Below are positions 36,738-44,209 of a stretch of 64,000 nucleotides of DNA, piece by piece; the first letter of the stretch is position 1, and the number at the start of each line of letters is the position of its first letter. Made by a program: the position numbers and the translations under genes. The stretch spans positions 620,001-684,000 of the forward strand of contig NZ_FTPP01000001.1 in the NCBI RefSeq assembly GCF_900156345.1. Direction: 5' to 3'. Origin of the DNA: Pontibacter indicus. GTDB taxonomy: Bacteria; Bacteroidota; Bacteroidia; Cytophagales; Hymenobacteraceae. Below the pieces are notes generated by a model, which saw only the letters and a list, made by a program, of their open reading frames with translations, had not been told where the DNA came from and made no database searches.

Positions 36738-37126
36738 AAAATCTCCTGTATTCTTATAATATATAATTGAATGTTAGGATGTTATACGAGGCGGTTTTAA
36801 AACAGGACAATATTTTATTTAAATATTGCTAAAAAGCTTCGAAAATTCATAATTCGGTGAGCTAGGGCAGACTTCCTTGAACTGATGTTATGACTTGTAA
36901 ATTGGTTGGAACTAGTTTGACTGAACTAGTATTTAGGCTGGACAGATTTGTATATAAGCTGAATTGCTTATCTCAGTAGGAGCAAACTAAGAATTTCCTC
37001 AATAAGGTATAGGTATAGGCAGGCTGTGTAGTTTTCTCTACAGATGTCGATGTTAATCTTAATGTGGGTAGCTTATTAGCTTATCCGTAATATGCCATGA
37101 TTTGGCCTACCTGAAAGTGAGTTTCT
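36738..37126. other. 389-base gap upstream of the nuo transcript
   Basis: AT-rich sequence with no credible reading frame or RNA gene. It should contain the promoter of the CBS-nuo transcript on the minus strand, but I could not pick a clear TAnnTTTG box. A tandem copy of the dispersed motif, AAGGTATAGGTATAGG, lies at 37005-37020, and a small inverted repeat around ACTAGT at about 36911-36930. Confidence 0.5.
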
Positions 37127-37984
37127 TCAGTTATGGGCGCTCCCGCAAAGGTCCTTCACTTCTTTTATAACTCGTCTGGCACGTTCCTCGGTCAGGCCAG
37201 CCTGTAGTAAAAGCGTTTCGTGACGAAGCAACTCGCTGCAGAGCACGATTTTCATTTCCAGGAGCCGCTGCTTTTCTGCTTTGGTCAGTGTTGTGAGGGT
37301 AGTAAGCGGGTATAGATGGAAGGAGTCGGTCAGGTCTTTGAGACCTCCTTTATGTGGGTAGTCCCAGCCGATCAACTTCATCTGCATGCACGATGCGTAT
37401 CGTACGGCATCGTCGGTGAAGCGGGTGTTTGTTACGACCCATACCTCATGGAAACGGATTTCATACTCGTTTTCCGAAGGCCATACCTTCTCCACGTCTT
37501 TGAAACGGGAGTGGATGTACATCGGCACCTTGACATTGGACTTGTTATGGTTCAGGTTGTGGTATTTGCATTCAATCATCACGCGCCTCCCGTTCTTGAC
37601 GGCCAGCACGTCAATTTCGTGACGTACGCAGTGGCCTTCTACGAAGACTCCGATCTCAGTCAAATAACCCTGTGCCCGCAGAATTTCGGACACAAACTTC
37701 TCAAAAGGAAAACCCGAAGGACCCAACTGCATGATGCCCTGCTTCAGGCTATAGCGGGCTGCGGCTGTCTTGGAAATCCGCTTGAGGATGCTGAAGGCTT
37801 TGCGGTAGATTTTTTTGGTGGAGATGCCTGGAGTGAGCGCTGGCTCCAGCTGCCTGATGACCTCATGGGCCTGCTCTTCGCTTGCCCCTGATTTAAGGAG
37901 CTAATGTGTAAGCTTTCCGATCGAGAAAAGTACTTTTTCGCCTGAGGCCTTGGTCACAACAAGTTGGTCCGGGGTGTCCTTCAT
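37127..37984 (-). pseudogene. ATP-cone plus restriction-endonuclease-like protein interrupted by an amber codon
   Basis: One continuous frame of 286 codons from ATG at 37984, except for a TAG at 37901-37903 (codon 28). Before the stop: KASGEKVLFSIGKLTH. After it: LLKSGASEEQAHEVIRQLE, then TKKIYRKAFSIL. Together they form a standard ATP-cone nucleotide-binding domain (about 10-95). The rest is a PD-(D/E)xK nuclease-type domain with IDVLAVKNGRR and the ECKYH motif. The domain match on both sides of the stop shows that this was one gene. The endonuclease part could still be made from ATG at 37732 (201 residues, beginning MQLGPSGFPFEKF) but would lack the ATP cone. A read error or suppression is possible. 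Similar proteins occur in Bacteroidota with unknown function. Confidence 0.75.
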
Positions 37985-38063
37985 GTGGGGGTGTTTGTTT
38001 GCAGAGTCAATTTCAGCAAGGTATGGCAGATAGCTAACTTATACCTGCCATACCTTGCTGCAG

Positions 38064-38912
38064 TTAATCGTTTGAGATGCGGGACCAGACCTCATTGATA
38101 GGCTTGCCCGTGCTGCTATTGCCGGAGTGGTGCCAGTTGCCGTCCTTCACCTCAAAATTGAAGCTGAGCGATGCACCCACCCGGTTGTTGTCGCGAGAAA
38201 AGAACTCAATGTTTTCGGTATACTTGCCATTCTCAGCGGTATAGGTGCCACCGCCCGTACCGGAGAAAGCGCCGGTCTCGGAATTGAAGGCGATCCATTG
38301 AAAGCGGGTGCCTGACAGTACTTTCAATGTCTTGCGCGGACCAGGGCGCATGGCGTTCATCTGGCCATCCACTTCGCGGCCCGTGATGCGCCAGGTACCC
38401 GCCAGCGGGGATTTGCTGTTGGTTTCGTTGATGCGGTTCCAGGTGTCCGTCATGCCATCCCTGCTCATCACCCATCGGTCTTTCTCAAGTTTATAGCCTG
38501 TTGAACTGGTGGTGCCCACCTGGGTGGAGTCCAAGGTGTTGAATTCGTATTTGATCTCAAAGGTGCCGTTTGAGGCGGTATAGGTGCCACCAGTGGTGCC
38601 CAGGAACTGCTTGTTTTGCTGGTTGAAGCGGGCAATGGTAAAGAAGCCGTCCTGCACGATCATCACCACTTCATTGCCATGGCCGTCTGTCGTTCGCCAG
38701 GCTCCTTCCAGCTCAGTGGCCTGCTGCGTCGCATTGGCATTCTGAGCAGAAGCGGAAGTTGCAGCAGTGGTTGTAGCAGTGACGAGAGCAGTGGCACTGG
38801 CGGTAGCCTCTTGATTATCTGAGGTAGAAGAGGTCGCATCAGAGCCGGCGCATCCCATCAGGAAACAAAAGGAGAGACCGGTAGCGGAGGTGTTTTTCAG
38901 TAGTTTTATCAT
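38064..38912 (-). CDS. Lipoprotein with two related lipocalin-like repeats
   Basis: 282-residue predicted lipoprotein with lipobox FLMGC (Cys21), followed by a long Ala/Thr/Ser linker (about 25-65). Two related domains of about 95 residues follow. The first begins LEGAWRTTDGHG (about 72) and the second PLAGTWRITGREVDG (about 170). Each contains an FxxGTxGGTYTAxNGxF/Y pattern and ends in a W-containing strand. They look like lipocalin-like or DUF4488-type beta-barrels made by internal duplication. No named family is certain and no ligand can be predicted. It is a single gene with a hairpin just upstream that belongs to the neighbouring DUF2911 gene. Confidence 0.7.
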   Translation of the reverse strand: MIKLLKNTSATGLSFCFLMGCAGSDATSSTSDNQEATASATALVTATTTAATSASAQNANATQQATELEGAWRTTDGHGNEVVMIVQDGFFTIARFNQQNKQFLGTTGGTYTASNGTFEIKYEFNTLDSTQVGTTSSTGYKLEKDRWVMSRDGMTDTWNRINETNSKSPLAGTWRITGREVDGQMNAMRPGPRKTLKVLSGTRFQWIAFNSETGAFSGTGGGTYTAENGKYTENIEFFSRDNNRVGASLSFNFEVKDGNWHHSGNSSTGKPINEVWSRISND

Positions 38913-38941
38913 GGATGCATGGTATAGAGGTTAGACATAAA

Positions 38942-38973
38942 AAAGCCGCGCTATACCAAGTATAGGCGGCTTT
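38942..38973 (-). terminator. Rho-independent terminator after the DUF2911 gene
   Basis: AAAGCCGC pairs with GCGGCTTT and, after one bulged base, CTATA pairs with TATAG around a 5-base loop. On the minus strand it is followed by T-rich sequence and lies 11 bases after the DUF2911 stop. Confidence 0.75.
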
Positions 38974-38983
38974 CTGATTTCGT

Positions 38984-39505
38984 TTATTTGATCTTGACAG
39001 GAAGCTCCAGGTTTTCCCATCGTAGCAGGATGCCGTTTTTGGCCACCACGTACGTCAGTCGCTCGTGCATCTTGGCCGCCTTACGAGGCTTTACCGACAC
39101 ACGCAGTGCGTCCCGACGTTCGTCATATTCGGTGCCCCATTGGCCGGTGGCTTTGTTGAAGATCACGGTCCAGTTGGTTTCGCCGGGTATAGTATAGAGA
39201 CTGTATTTGCCCTTGGCCAGATGGCGGCCTTCAATCTGCACGTCCTGACTAAATTCGATGGTGGTGGCTTCGTTGGCACCGGCGCGCCATACCTTGCCGT
39301 AGGGTACCAGTTCACCCCATACCTTACGGTTTTTAACCGAAGGACTGCTGTATTCAATGGTCACCAGGGCGTCTCCGATTTTGCCGGAGGCGTTGGCTGG
39401 AGGACTTGGGCGGTTAGTCTTGTTGCCATTCTGCGCCAGGGTCAGCAAGGGAGCCAGCACTAGAAAAGAAAGCAGAATGTGTCGTACTAAAAAAGAAGTT
39501 TTCAT
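38984..39505 (-). CDS. DUF2911 family exported protein
   Basis: 173-residue protein with an N-terminal signal peptide ending near TLAQNG. The body matches DUF2911, a Bacteroidota-rich beta-sandwich family: ALVTIEYSSPSVKNRKVWG, PYGKVWRAGANEATTIEFS, LAKGKYSLYTIPGE and WTVIFNK are typical. The biochemical function is unknown. It is a single gene ending at a strong terminator; upstream on the other strand is the DUF922-type gene, so the 185 bases between the two divergent starts should hold both promoters. Confidence 0.87.
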   Translation of the reverse strand: MKTSFLVRHILLSFLVLAPLLTLAQNGNKTNRPSPPANASGKIGDALVTIEYSSPSVKNRKVWGELVPYGKVWRAGANEATTIEFSQDVQIEGRHLAKGKYSLYTIPGETNWTVIFNKATGQWGTEYDERRDALRVSVKPRKAAKMHERLTYVVAKNGILLRWENLELPVKIK

Positions 39506-39690
39506 ATAGAGATAAAAGAAATACCTGATTGGTCAGGCTAAGATAATCAAAAGTATAGACAGGTTTTTAAAAAAATAGTTTAATTATGCGCTCGCATCTA
39601 AGTGATAAAACCCCGCTGGTCTGACTGAACGAAAGTAGGTCCGGCCGCTGTTTCAGGTATGGCCTCCGGTAAATAAGGCCCTTTCTGATC

Positions 39691-40800
39691 ATGAATTTCA
39701 ATTCCAGAAAACTATATACCTGCGCAAGCCTCTTGTTGCTGTTACTCATCTGCTATTACGCAGCAGCGACAGGTATAGCACCTAACGTAGAGCCACTCGT
39801 TTTGCGTGCCGGCAAGCTGCCTTTCACCCCGAAAGAGTTTTACATTGCCAATGTAATCGATGAGCGCAGCGACCGCAAGGCAGTTGCCTACCTGCTGCCG
39901 GTTGGCGGGGGAGGCAAGGCACAGGCTATCGACCTGCAGGGAGGCGCCCCAACGGCTTTGCGTACATTCATCCAGCAAAGTTTGCCTTCTGACAAATCCC
40001 TGCGGCCCGTCACCATCCGGCTAAAGGAACTGCAGGTAAAGGAAACCGCTACAGACGCGGGCCGGGTGGCGGGCAATATCTCGGTGGTAATGGCCTTTGA
40101 AATGGAAAGGGAGGGAGAGACAGTGCCCCTGCTGGAGTATAAGGGCGGGGGACGATACGAACGCTCCGCTTCCCGGAATGAAGTTACGGAGCCCGCCATG
40201 CGCCAGTCGATCGTGGAGGCCCTCCGCTACCTGAACACCTGGATGGACCGTGAAGCTGACACCAACCCCAGACTGGCCAAAGGTATAAAAGTACGCTTTA
40301 CGGACTATATTGCTCCTCCGGATCAGGATACCGTTTTCTACGATCCGGGCAGGCCGCTCAACTGGCAGGATTTTCAGGCAGACGTAAACCTCACGAGCCG
40401 CTTTTCCGCGACCGTGTTTCCGAGTTTTGCCTACGAAGGGCAAACAGAAGTACGCGACGGCATCATCCACTTGAACCTGAACATGAAGGTATACGTGCTC
40501 AAAAGCTCCTCATGGGTGAAGGAAAATGCGCGCGATGCCTACGGCCTCAATCACGAGCAGCGGCATTTTGACATTGTCAAGCTGATGTCGGAGCGCTTCA
40601 AACAAAAGATTAAACCGGAGGAACTGTCACTGACAGATTACAACAGCAACATTCAATATCACTTCATCGAATCGTACCGCGAGATGAACCGGCTTCAGGA
40701 GCAATACTATGCCGAAACCCGCCACGGCCTCGACAAAGCTGCCCAGGATAACTGGAACCAAAGACTCGACAAAGAGCTTAAAGCGGTGGGAGCGAAGTAA
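39691..40800 (+). CDS. Exported protein with C-terminal DUF922 putative zinc-protease domain
   Basis: 369-residue protein with an N-terminal hydrophobic signal or anchor (about 9-27). The first half (about 35-205) is an uncharacterised domain containing PLVLRAGKLPFTPKEFYIA and VTIRLKELQVKE. The second half (about 215-369) resembles DUF922, a family proposed to be secreted metalloproteases: RPLNWQDFQAD, SSSWVKENARD and a potential zinc site HEQRHFDI with HxxxH spacing. Activity is not proven for the family. A heptamer-like repeat follows the stop directly, then a strong bidirectional terminator shared with the convergent M1 peptidase. Confidence 0.72.
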   Translation: MNFNSRKLYTCASLLLLLLICYYAAATGIAPNVEPLVLRAGKLPFTPKEFYIANVIDERSDRKAVAYLLPVGGGGKAQAIDLQGGAPTALRTFIQQSLPSDKSLRPVTIRLKELQVKETATDAGRVAGNISVVMAFEMEREGETVPLLEYKGGGRYERSASRNEVTEPAMRQSIVEALRYLNTWMDREADTNPRLAKGIKVRFTDYIAPPDQDTVFYDPGRPLNWQDFQADVNLTSRFSATVFPSFAYEGQTEVRDGIIHLNLNMKVYVLKSSSWVKENARDAYGLNHEQRHFDIVKLMSERFKQKIKPEELSLTDYNSNIQYHFIESYREMNRLQEQYYAETRHGLDKAAQDNWNQRLDKELKAVGAK

Positions 40801-40841
40801 GTTTAGGAGTTGGGGAGTTTGGGAGTTGAAGAGTTAGTGAG
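40801..40841 (+). repeat. Heptamer-like repeat directly after the DUF922 gene stop
   Basis: Imperfect units of GTTTAGGA, GTTGGGGA, GTTTGGGA and GTTGAAGA follow the TAA with no gap, the same type as at the nuoH, nuoB and M1 peptidase stops. Confidence 0.65.
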
Positions 40842-40936
40842 ATAAGAATTCAGGGGTATACTTTCCTGATTCATCAGAAGTAGCTTATGCAAAGTCATAG
40901 TTGAATTGAAAGTCAACTAATAATCAGTTTTCAATT

Positions 40937-40977
40937 AAAACAGAAGGCCTGCCAATAATTGGCAGGCCTTCTGTTTT
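40937..40977. terminator. Near-perfect bidirectional terminator hairpin
   Basis: Arms 40937-40956 and 40958-40977 are perfect 20-base reverse complements around one base, with AAAA at one end and TTTT at the other. It lies between the convergent DUF922-type and M1 peptidase genes and can serve both. Confidence 0.88.
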
Positions 40978-41005
40978 GGGTTTGAATGTTTCCTGATTTT
41001 CCTCT

Positions 41006-41053
41006 TAATCCTAAACTCCCCAACTCTTAAATTCCTTAACTCTCAAACTTCTA
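41006..41053 (-). repeat. Heptamer-like repeat starting at the M1 peptidase stop
   Basis: On the minus strand, TAGAAGTTTGAGAGTT begins with the TAG stop and continues as GGAATTTAAGAGTTGGGGAG-type units, the same repeat class as at three other stop codons in the window. Confidence 0.6.
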
Positions 41054-42724
41054 AGCTCCCTTCCCTTCCAGCACATAGAAGTTCGGATCGATGGTTAATT
41101 TAGTGCCGGCTTTCACTTTTTTGATTTCCTTCCAGTCAGTAGTTGGTTCGAGCCAGGTTTCTACGCCGTTCAGGTATACCTTTACCGGCATGTCGAAACC
41201 CTGCACGGCATTTGTCCAGCGGTAAGTTAGCTTTTTCTTTTCCAGTCGGTACTCCAGCGCAGGGATGCGGGTGTCGCGCAGGTACTGGTCGAAGAAGCGG
41301 CTGAGGTCACGGCCGGTGTGCTGTGCCAGGTAATTTTCGATTTGCTGCGTGGTGACTGTCTGATGGTAGAAATCGCGGTTGAGGCCGCGCAGCATACCCC
41401 GGAACTTCTCGTCATCGTTCACGATCTGGCGCAGCGTGTGCAGCATGTTGGTCCCTTTGTTGTACATGTCACCGGAGCCGGCGTAGTTCACATTGTAGTA
41501 GCCAATCAGTGGACGGTCGTTTTTAATGCTGGCCCGCTTGCCGATGGTGTATTCGTTGCCGGCTTGCGTGCCGTAGTGGTAATCCAGGAAGAGCGACTCT
41601 GAGTAGGCGGTAAATCCTTCGTGCACCCACATGTCGGCCACGTCTTTGTAAGTGATGTTGTTGGCAAACCACTCATGACCCGACTCGTGTACGATGATGA
41701 AATCGAACTTCATACCCCAGCCTGTACCACTCAGATCACGGCCTCGGTAGCCGTTTTGGTAACCGTTTCCGTAGGTCACTGAGCTCTGGTGCTCCATACC
41801 CAGGTAGGGCACCTCCACCAGTTTGTAGCTGTCCTCATAAAAAGGGTAGGGGCCAAACCAGTGCTCCAGGGCCTGAAGTGTACGGCCTGCATCTTTGAAC
41901 TGTACCTTCGCCTTTTCCAGGTTATCGCGCAGCACCCAGTAGTCGCAGTCCAGCACGCCTTTCTCGCCCTGGTACTTCTCCCCGAAGTGCACATAGTCGC
42001 CTATGTTGATGTTCACGCCATAGTTGTTGATTGGGTTAGTAACCGCCCAGTGGAAAGTGCGGGTGCCGTTCGGGTTTTCATCCACACCGCGCAGCCTGCC
42101 GTTCGATACATTTGTCAAATCCTTGGGCACGGCCACACTGATCAGCATGCTGTCGGGTTCGTCGTACATGTGGTCTTTGCACGGCCACCACAAGCTGGCA
42201 CCGTCTCCCTGGTTGGAGTTGGCGATAAAGGGTTTGCCACGTTCATCCCGTCGCCAGGTTATGCCCCCGCTCCAGGGCGGATTCACACTGACCTGCGGTT
42301 TGCCACCATAGTGAACCACCACTTCGTTTTGGTCGCCCTTCTGCTGTGCATCTACCAACTGCACAAAGTAGGCATTGCCTTCCTGGCGCACATTCAGCTG
42401 TTTGCCGTTCTGCATCACCCGCTCCATACGCATAGGAGGCTGCAGGTCGATCTGCATGATCTGGTAAGGCTCCAACACACTGTAGCGGATGGTGTTCGTA
42501 CCGCGGATGGTGCTGTCAGCCGGATTTACGCTGATGTCGAGGTGGTAGTGGGTGAGGTCCCACCAGGCCCGCTCGGGGGTGATGGTGCCGCGCAGGGTGT
42601 CCTGACGGGTGAAGGTAGGGGTTTGCTGCTGCGCCTGTGCCTCCAGGCTGCAGAGCCCCAACAGAAGCGCCGCTCCGGTGAGTGCGCGCCTGGCCGATAA
42701 ATTTTTCATAGGGATAGCTTTCAT
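41051..42724 (-). CDS. M1 family metallopeptidase
   Basis: 557-residue secreted zinc aminopeptidase of the M1 class. It has a signal peptide ending near EAQAQ. The N-terminal beta-domain includes WWDLTHYHLDISVNP. The exopeptidase motif is PYLGMEHQSS, where many members have GAMEN. The zinc site HESGHEW is at about 345-351 and the third ligand is the Glu of WVHEGFTAYSE. The large C-terminal domain of classical M1 enzymes is missing, as in the shorter Bacteroidota forms. Two ATGs are possible (42724 and 42709); both give a signal peptide. It ends in a heptamer-like repeat and shares a terminator with the gene on the other side. Confidence 0.9.
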   Translation of the reverse strand: MKAIPMKNLSARRALTGAALLLGLCSLEAQAQQQTPTFTRQDTLRGTITPERAWWDLTHYHLDISVNPADSTIRGTNTIRYSVLEPYQIMQIDLQPPMRMERVMQNGKQLNVRQEGNAYFVQLVDAQQKGDQNEVVVHYGGKPQVSVNPPWSGGITWRRDERGKPFIANSNQGDGASLWWPCKDHMYDEPDSMLISVAVPKDLTNVSNGRLRGVDENPNGTRTFHWAVTNPINNYGVNINIGDYVHFGEKYQGEKGVLDCDYWVLRDNLEKAKVQFKDAGRTLQALEHWFGPYPFYEDSYKLVEVPYLGMEHQSSVTYGNGYQNGYRGRDLSGTGWGMKFDFIIVHESGHEWFANNITYKDVADMWVHEGFTAYSESLFLDYHYGTQAGNEYTIGKRASIKNDRPLIGYYNVNYAGSGDMYNKGTNMLHTLRQIVNDDEKFRGMLRGLNRDFYHQTVTTQQIENYLAQHTGRDLSRFFDQYLRDTRIPALEYRLEKKKLTYRWTNAVQGFDMPVKVYLNGVETWLEPTTDWKEIKKVKAGTKLTIDPNFYVLEGKGA

Positions 42725-42802
42725 TCAGAAAGCTTAAATTAAAAAGAATTTCGGAAAGAGCAGCCTGGGGCCGGCCAATCTTCGGGCAGGCAGGTATAAA
42801 AG

Positions 42803-42834
42803 ACGAAGGGCCCCGCTATTGCGGAGCCCTTCGT
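42803..42834 (-). terminator. Terminator of the cold-shock gene
   Basis: ACGAAGGGC pairs with GCCCTTCGT, with further pairing of CCGC and GCGG around a TATT loop. It lies 28 bases after the csp stop on the minus strand. Confidence 0.75.
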
Positions 42835-42861
42835 TTGATTTACGCTTTATATATAACCAGA

Positions 42862-43053
42862 CTAAGCCAGTTTCACATTTACCGCGTTTAGTCCTTTTCT
42901 GCCTTCTTTCACTTCGAATGTAACTTCGTCGTTCTCTTTGATCTCGTCGATCAGACCTGTTACGTGCACGAAGTACTCCTCGTTTGTTTCACTGTCTTTG
43001 ATAAAACCGAAACCTTTGGTTTCATTAAAGAATTTTACTTTTCCGTTACTCAT
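42862..43053 (-). CDS. Cold-shock domain protein
   Basis: 63-residue CspA-type single-stranded nucleic-acid-binding protein, likely an RNA chaperone. RNP1 is KGFGFI (about 13-18) and RNP2 is YFVHVT (about 27-32). The usual GKVKFFNETKGFG start and the GLNAVNVKLA end are present. Length is standard. The 5' region of about 100 bases before the ATG is AT-rich and could form the long leader typical of regulated csp mRNAs, but I saw no definite element. It is monocistronic and ends in a strong terminator. Confidence 0.93.
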   Translation of the reverse strand: MSNGKVKFFNETKGFGFIKDSETNEEYFVHVTGLIDEIKENDEVTFEVKEGRKGLNAVNVKLA

Positions 43054-43206
43054 GATATGTTGTTGTTAATACATGTTAGACACTGCAGAACGGTAAAACG
43101 TTCATAGTAGGTTACAATTTTTTGCAAAAAATTTAAAATAATAGCTTCCTGTATTCTCAGGGGACATTATTTTTCGCAAATTCCATTTTCGCGGACGTAG
43201 CGGCTC

Positions 43207-43270
43207 TATACCTGGAATAAAAAACTCCGGCAACTGGAGACAGCTGCCGGAGTTTTTTATTCCAGGTATA
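43207..43270 (-). terminator. Terminator with 26-bp perfect stem capped by the dispersed motif
   Basis: Arms 43207-43232 and 43245-43270 are perfect reverse complements over 26 bases around a 12-base loop. The inner part, AAAAAACTCCGGCA and its complement, is a classical terminator; the outer ends are TATACCTGG and CCAGGTATA. It lies 14 bases after the S1/P1 nuclease stop. Confidence 0.88.
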
Positions 43271-43284
43271 ATTTTTTGGACTGT

Positions 43285-44052
43285 TTAGCCGTAGATCTGG
43301 TTTAGTAGACCGGCCAGACGGATGCCCGCCTGCAGGATGCGCTGCTCTACAGTGCTGAAGTTGTCGTAGCTGTAACGGTAGCCTAAACGACCATCTTCTG
43401 GCAGGCGGTATACCTGCTCCCGGAGCTGTACCGACTCGTAAGCCCAGTCGCGCACGCCCGTGGACTGCCAGGTTTTTACCTGCTCTTTGGAAGGCGTGCC
43501 AACAAACCAGGCCAGTTCTGTGAAGCTCAGGTTTTTGCCGTCGATCATGTCGCTGTCCCATACCCGGTGCAGGTTAGATGGCTGTCCGAACCACTGTACC
43601 TTCACCGCATTTCCGCCTGTGTCGCCTTCTTTGCCCACGTGCAGCGGCTGGTGTAGGTCGCCTACCAGGTGCACCAGGTATTTGAGGTACTCTTCTTCCT
43701 GCTTGGCTGACAGGTTGCCGGCTTTCAGTACAGACACCAACTCCTCAATTTTCATGATGATGTCGCCGTTCGGATTTTTCTCGGTCTCCTCGTATTTCTT
43801 GCCGCCCGGTACCGTTACCCAGTGCCAGTCGTGCGTGTGGTTATAAGCTGCGTCCGATTTGATATCGTCCATCCAAACCGACACCTCCGCCAGCGAGTTA
43901 TCTGCCAGGATCTTCGTGATTTTCTTTTTCGCTTTTTTCTTCAGGTGCTGCTCCGCGATCAAACCAACGGCGCGGTGTCCGTTTTGCCCCCAGGCCATGG
44001 CCTGACCTATGAAAAGGGGTATAAATAGCAGAATACAAACTATTTTTTTCAT
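43285..44052 (-). CDS. S1/P1-type zinc nuclease
   Basis: Secreted single-strand-specific nuclease/3'-nucleotidase type enzyme of about 255 residues with three zinc ions. ATG at 44052 gives a clean signal peptide (MKKIVCILLFIPLFIG) cut before the Trp that, in the family, becomes the N-terminal zinc ligand: WGQNGHRAVG. Further ligands are visible in SVWMDDIKSD, THDWHWVTVP, HLVGDLHQPLHVG and NLHRVWDSDMI. An upstream in-frame ATG at 44088 is less likely because it would place extra polar residues before the signal. It probably scavenges nucleotides and phosphate in the periplasm. Confidence 0.92.
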   Translation of the reverse strand: MKKIVCILLFIPLFIGQAMAWGQNGHRAVGLIAEQHLKKKAKKKITKILADNSLAEVSVWMDDIKSDAAYNHTHDWHWVTVPGGKKYEETEKNPNGDIIMKIEELVSVLKAGNLSAKQEEEYLKYLVHLVGDLHQPLHVGKEGDTGGNAVKVQWFGQPSNLHRVWDSDMIDGKNLSFTELAWFVGTPSKEQVKTWQSTGVRDWAYESVQLREQVYRLPEDGRLGYRYSYDNFSTVEQRILQAGIRLAGLLNQIYG

Positions 44053-44209
44053 CGATAAAATTATTGGATTTTGAATGCTGCAAAACAAAGGCTTTTTTGC
44101 TTAATTGTGTAGACCTAAGCCTTTTTCTTTTAGCGAAAGGCTTTTCCGGCTTTAGATGGGGAGGCGTGTGGCGGTTGTTAAAGTGCTTTGTTAGACTTAG
44201 TTTTCCGCT

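Noticed and set aside
41051..42724. Defective M1 peptidase because GAMEN is not present
   Set aside because: GMEH at the same place and an intact HESGHEW with downstream Glu fit a shorter M1 subgroup, so loss of function is not indicated.
44117..44143. Hairpin AAGCCTTT/GAAAGGCTT between divergent genes as a terminator
   Set aside because: It lies between the starts of two divergent genes, where a terminator is not expected, and the pairing is imperfect. It may be an operator, but there is no further support.
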